From 66-474 sp035277545 (GTDB taxonomy: Bacteria > Pseudomonadota > Gammaproteobacteria > Xanthomonadales > Rhodanobacteraceae): a stretch of 5,340 nucleotides of DNA. The stretch covers positions 1-5,340 of the forward strand of contig DATEKI010000189.1 of the NCBI GenBank assembly GCA_035277545.1, written 5' to 3'. The notes under the pieces were generated by a model. It searched no databases and was not told the origin of the DNA. It worked only from the letters and a program-made list of their open reading frames with translations. The translations under genes and the position numbers were made by a program. How positions within the stretch are numbered: position 1 is the first letter of the stretch; every line of letters begins with the position of its first letter. Shown here in pieces: positions 4,932 through 5,340 of this stretch.

Positions 4932-5340
4932 GTGGCAGGCACATCCATCCCAAGCGTGGCCGCTCAATCGCTGCCCCCGGGCGTTCGCGAACTCCTGCGA
5001 CAGGCGCAGGGCGAGTTGGCGCACCGGAGGTTTGCCGCCGCGGCGCGCATCCTGGAGCCTGTATTGCAGCGGGCGCCCGATTGCGTCCCGGCACTGGGCA
5101 TGGCCGCGGTCGCCGCACAGATGCAGGGCCGACACAGCGATGCAGTGGCATTCTTCCGCAAGGCGCTCGTGAACCAACGAGAGGGTGCGGGGCTGCATGC
5201 CGGCCTTGGCATCTCGCTGTTCGAATCGGGGGATCTCGACGGTGCGGTTGCGGCGCTGCGACACGCCTGCGAACTGGCGCCGGTTGTGTCGGCGGGTTGG
5301 TACAACCTCGGCAAGGCGCTCAAGTTGCAGGTGCATACCG
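4932..5340 (+). CDS. TPR-repeat protein, N-terminal part (runs off window end)
   Basis: An open frame continues to the last base (136 full codons from GTG 4932). It shows consecutive 34-residue TPR units at about residues 20-53 (ending in ILEPVLQRAPDCVP), 54-87 (with GRHSDAVAFFRKAL), 88-121 (with GDLDGAVAALRHACELAP), and the start of a fourth (WYNLGKALKLQ). The A-G-A-P positions typical of TPRs are kept, so it is a protein-interaction scaffold at least in this part. There is no signal peptide. TPRs at the N-terminus followed by a catalytic domain are known in TPR sulfotransferases and other enzymes, so the function may lie beyond the window. The start is uncertain: GTG 4932 has no good Shine-Dalgarno site, GTG 4956 is also in frame, and the frame is open further upstream into the end of the beta-lactamase gene. 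Confidence 0.75.
   Translation, partial: MAGTSIPSVAAQSLPPGVRELLRQAQGELAHRRFAAAARILEPVLQRAPDCVPALGMAAVAAQMQGRHSDAVAFFRKALVNQREGAGLHAGLGISLFESGDLDGAVAALRHACELAPVVSAGWYNLGKALKLQVHT

Noticed and set aside
3904..5151. 415-codon open frame on the minus strand
   Set aside because: It lies opposite the beta-lactamase and TPR genes, both well supported by motifs. Its product is Arg/Pro-rich and unrecognisable.
4794..5336. 180-codon open frame on the minus strand at the right end
   Set aside because: It is opposite the clear TPR reading frame and shows no domain pattern.

Overview
The window is GC-rich (clearly above 60% by eye) and densely coding. It looks like chromosomal DNA of a gammaproteobacterium of the Xanthomonadales/Lysobacterales type (Rhodanobacteraceae or a relative). 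This rests on an L2-like class A beta-lactamase, a YahK-like alcohol dehydrogenase, a zinc-less MsrB and GC-rich REP-like intergenic palindromes. The placement is inference from protein resemblance recalled from memory, not from a search.

Layout. Positions 1-297 (+) hold the C-terminal end of a TPR-type protein whose start lies outside. Five genes then run on the minus strand. Reading in their own direction (right to left) they are: msrB (3842-3399), msrA (3353-2841), a zinc-dependent alcohol/aldehyde dehydrogenase (2700-1627), a small lipoprotein (1395-859), and a DUF1543 protein (857-312) whose start lies one base after the lipoprotein stop. On the plus strand, divergent from msrB, is a class A serine beta-lactamase with a twin-arginine signal (4003-4875). 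It is followed by the 5' part of a second TPR gene (4932 to the window end).

How the genes may work together. MsrA and MsrB reduce the S- and R-epimers of methionine sulfoxide, so the msrB-msrA pair is a complete repair module for oxidised methionine. The YahK-like dehydrogenase probably reduces aldehydes with NADPH and may belong to the same stress-related transcription block, but a structured repeat lies between msrA and adh. The lipoprotein and DUF1543 genes form a separate, tightly coupled two-gene unit of unknown function. The beta-lactamase has its own strong ribosome binding site and no ampR regulator next to it.

Non-coding content. The msrA-adh gap carries two inverted REP-like hairpins around a central small hairpin (BIME-like). 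A third related hairpin fills the msrB-msrA gap. The adh-lipoprotein gap (231 bp) holds five inverted repeats in 156 bp, one of which sits where an adh terminator would be. The lipoprotein gene has a good -10 hexamer so close to its ATG that its transcript may be leaderless. I saw no RNA genes, CRISPR array or transposase. Nothing here amounts to a clearly new biological system; the repeats and the unusual beta-lactamase context are the most interesting points.
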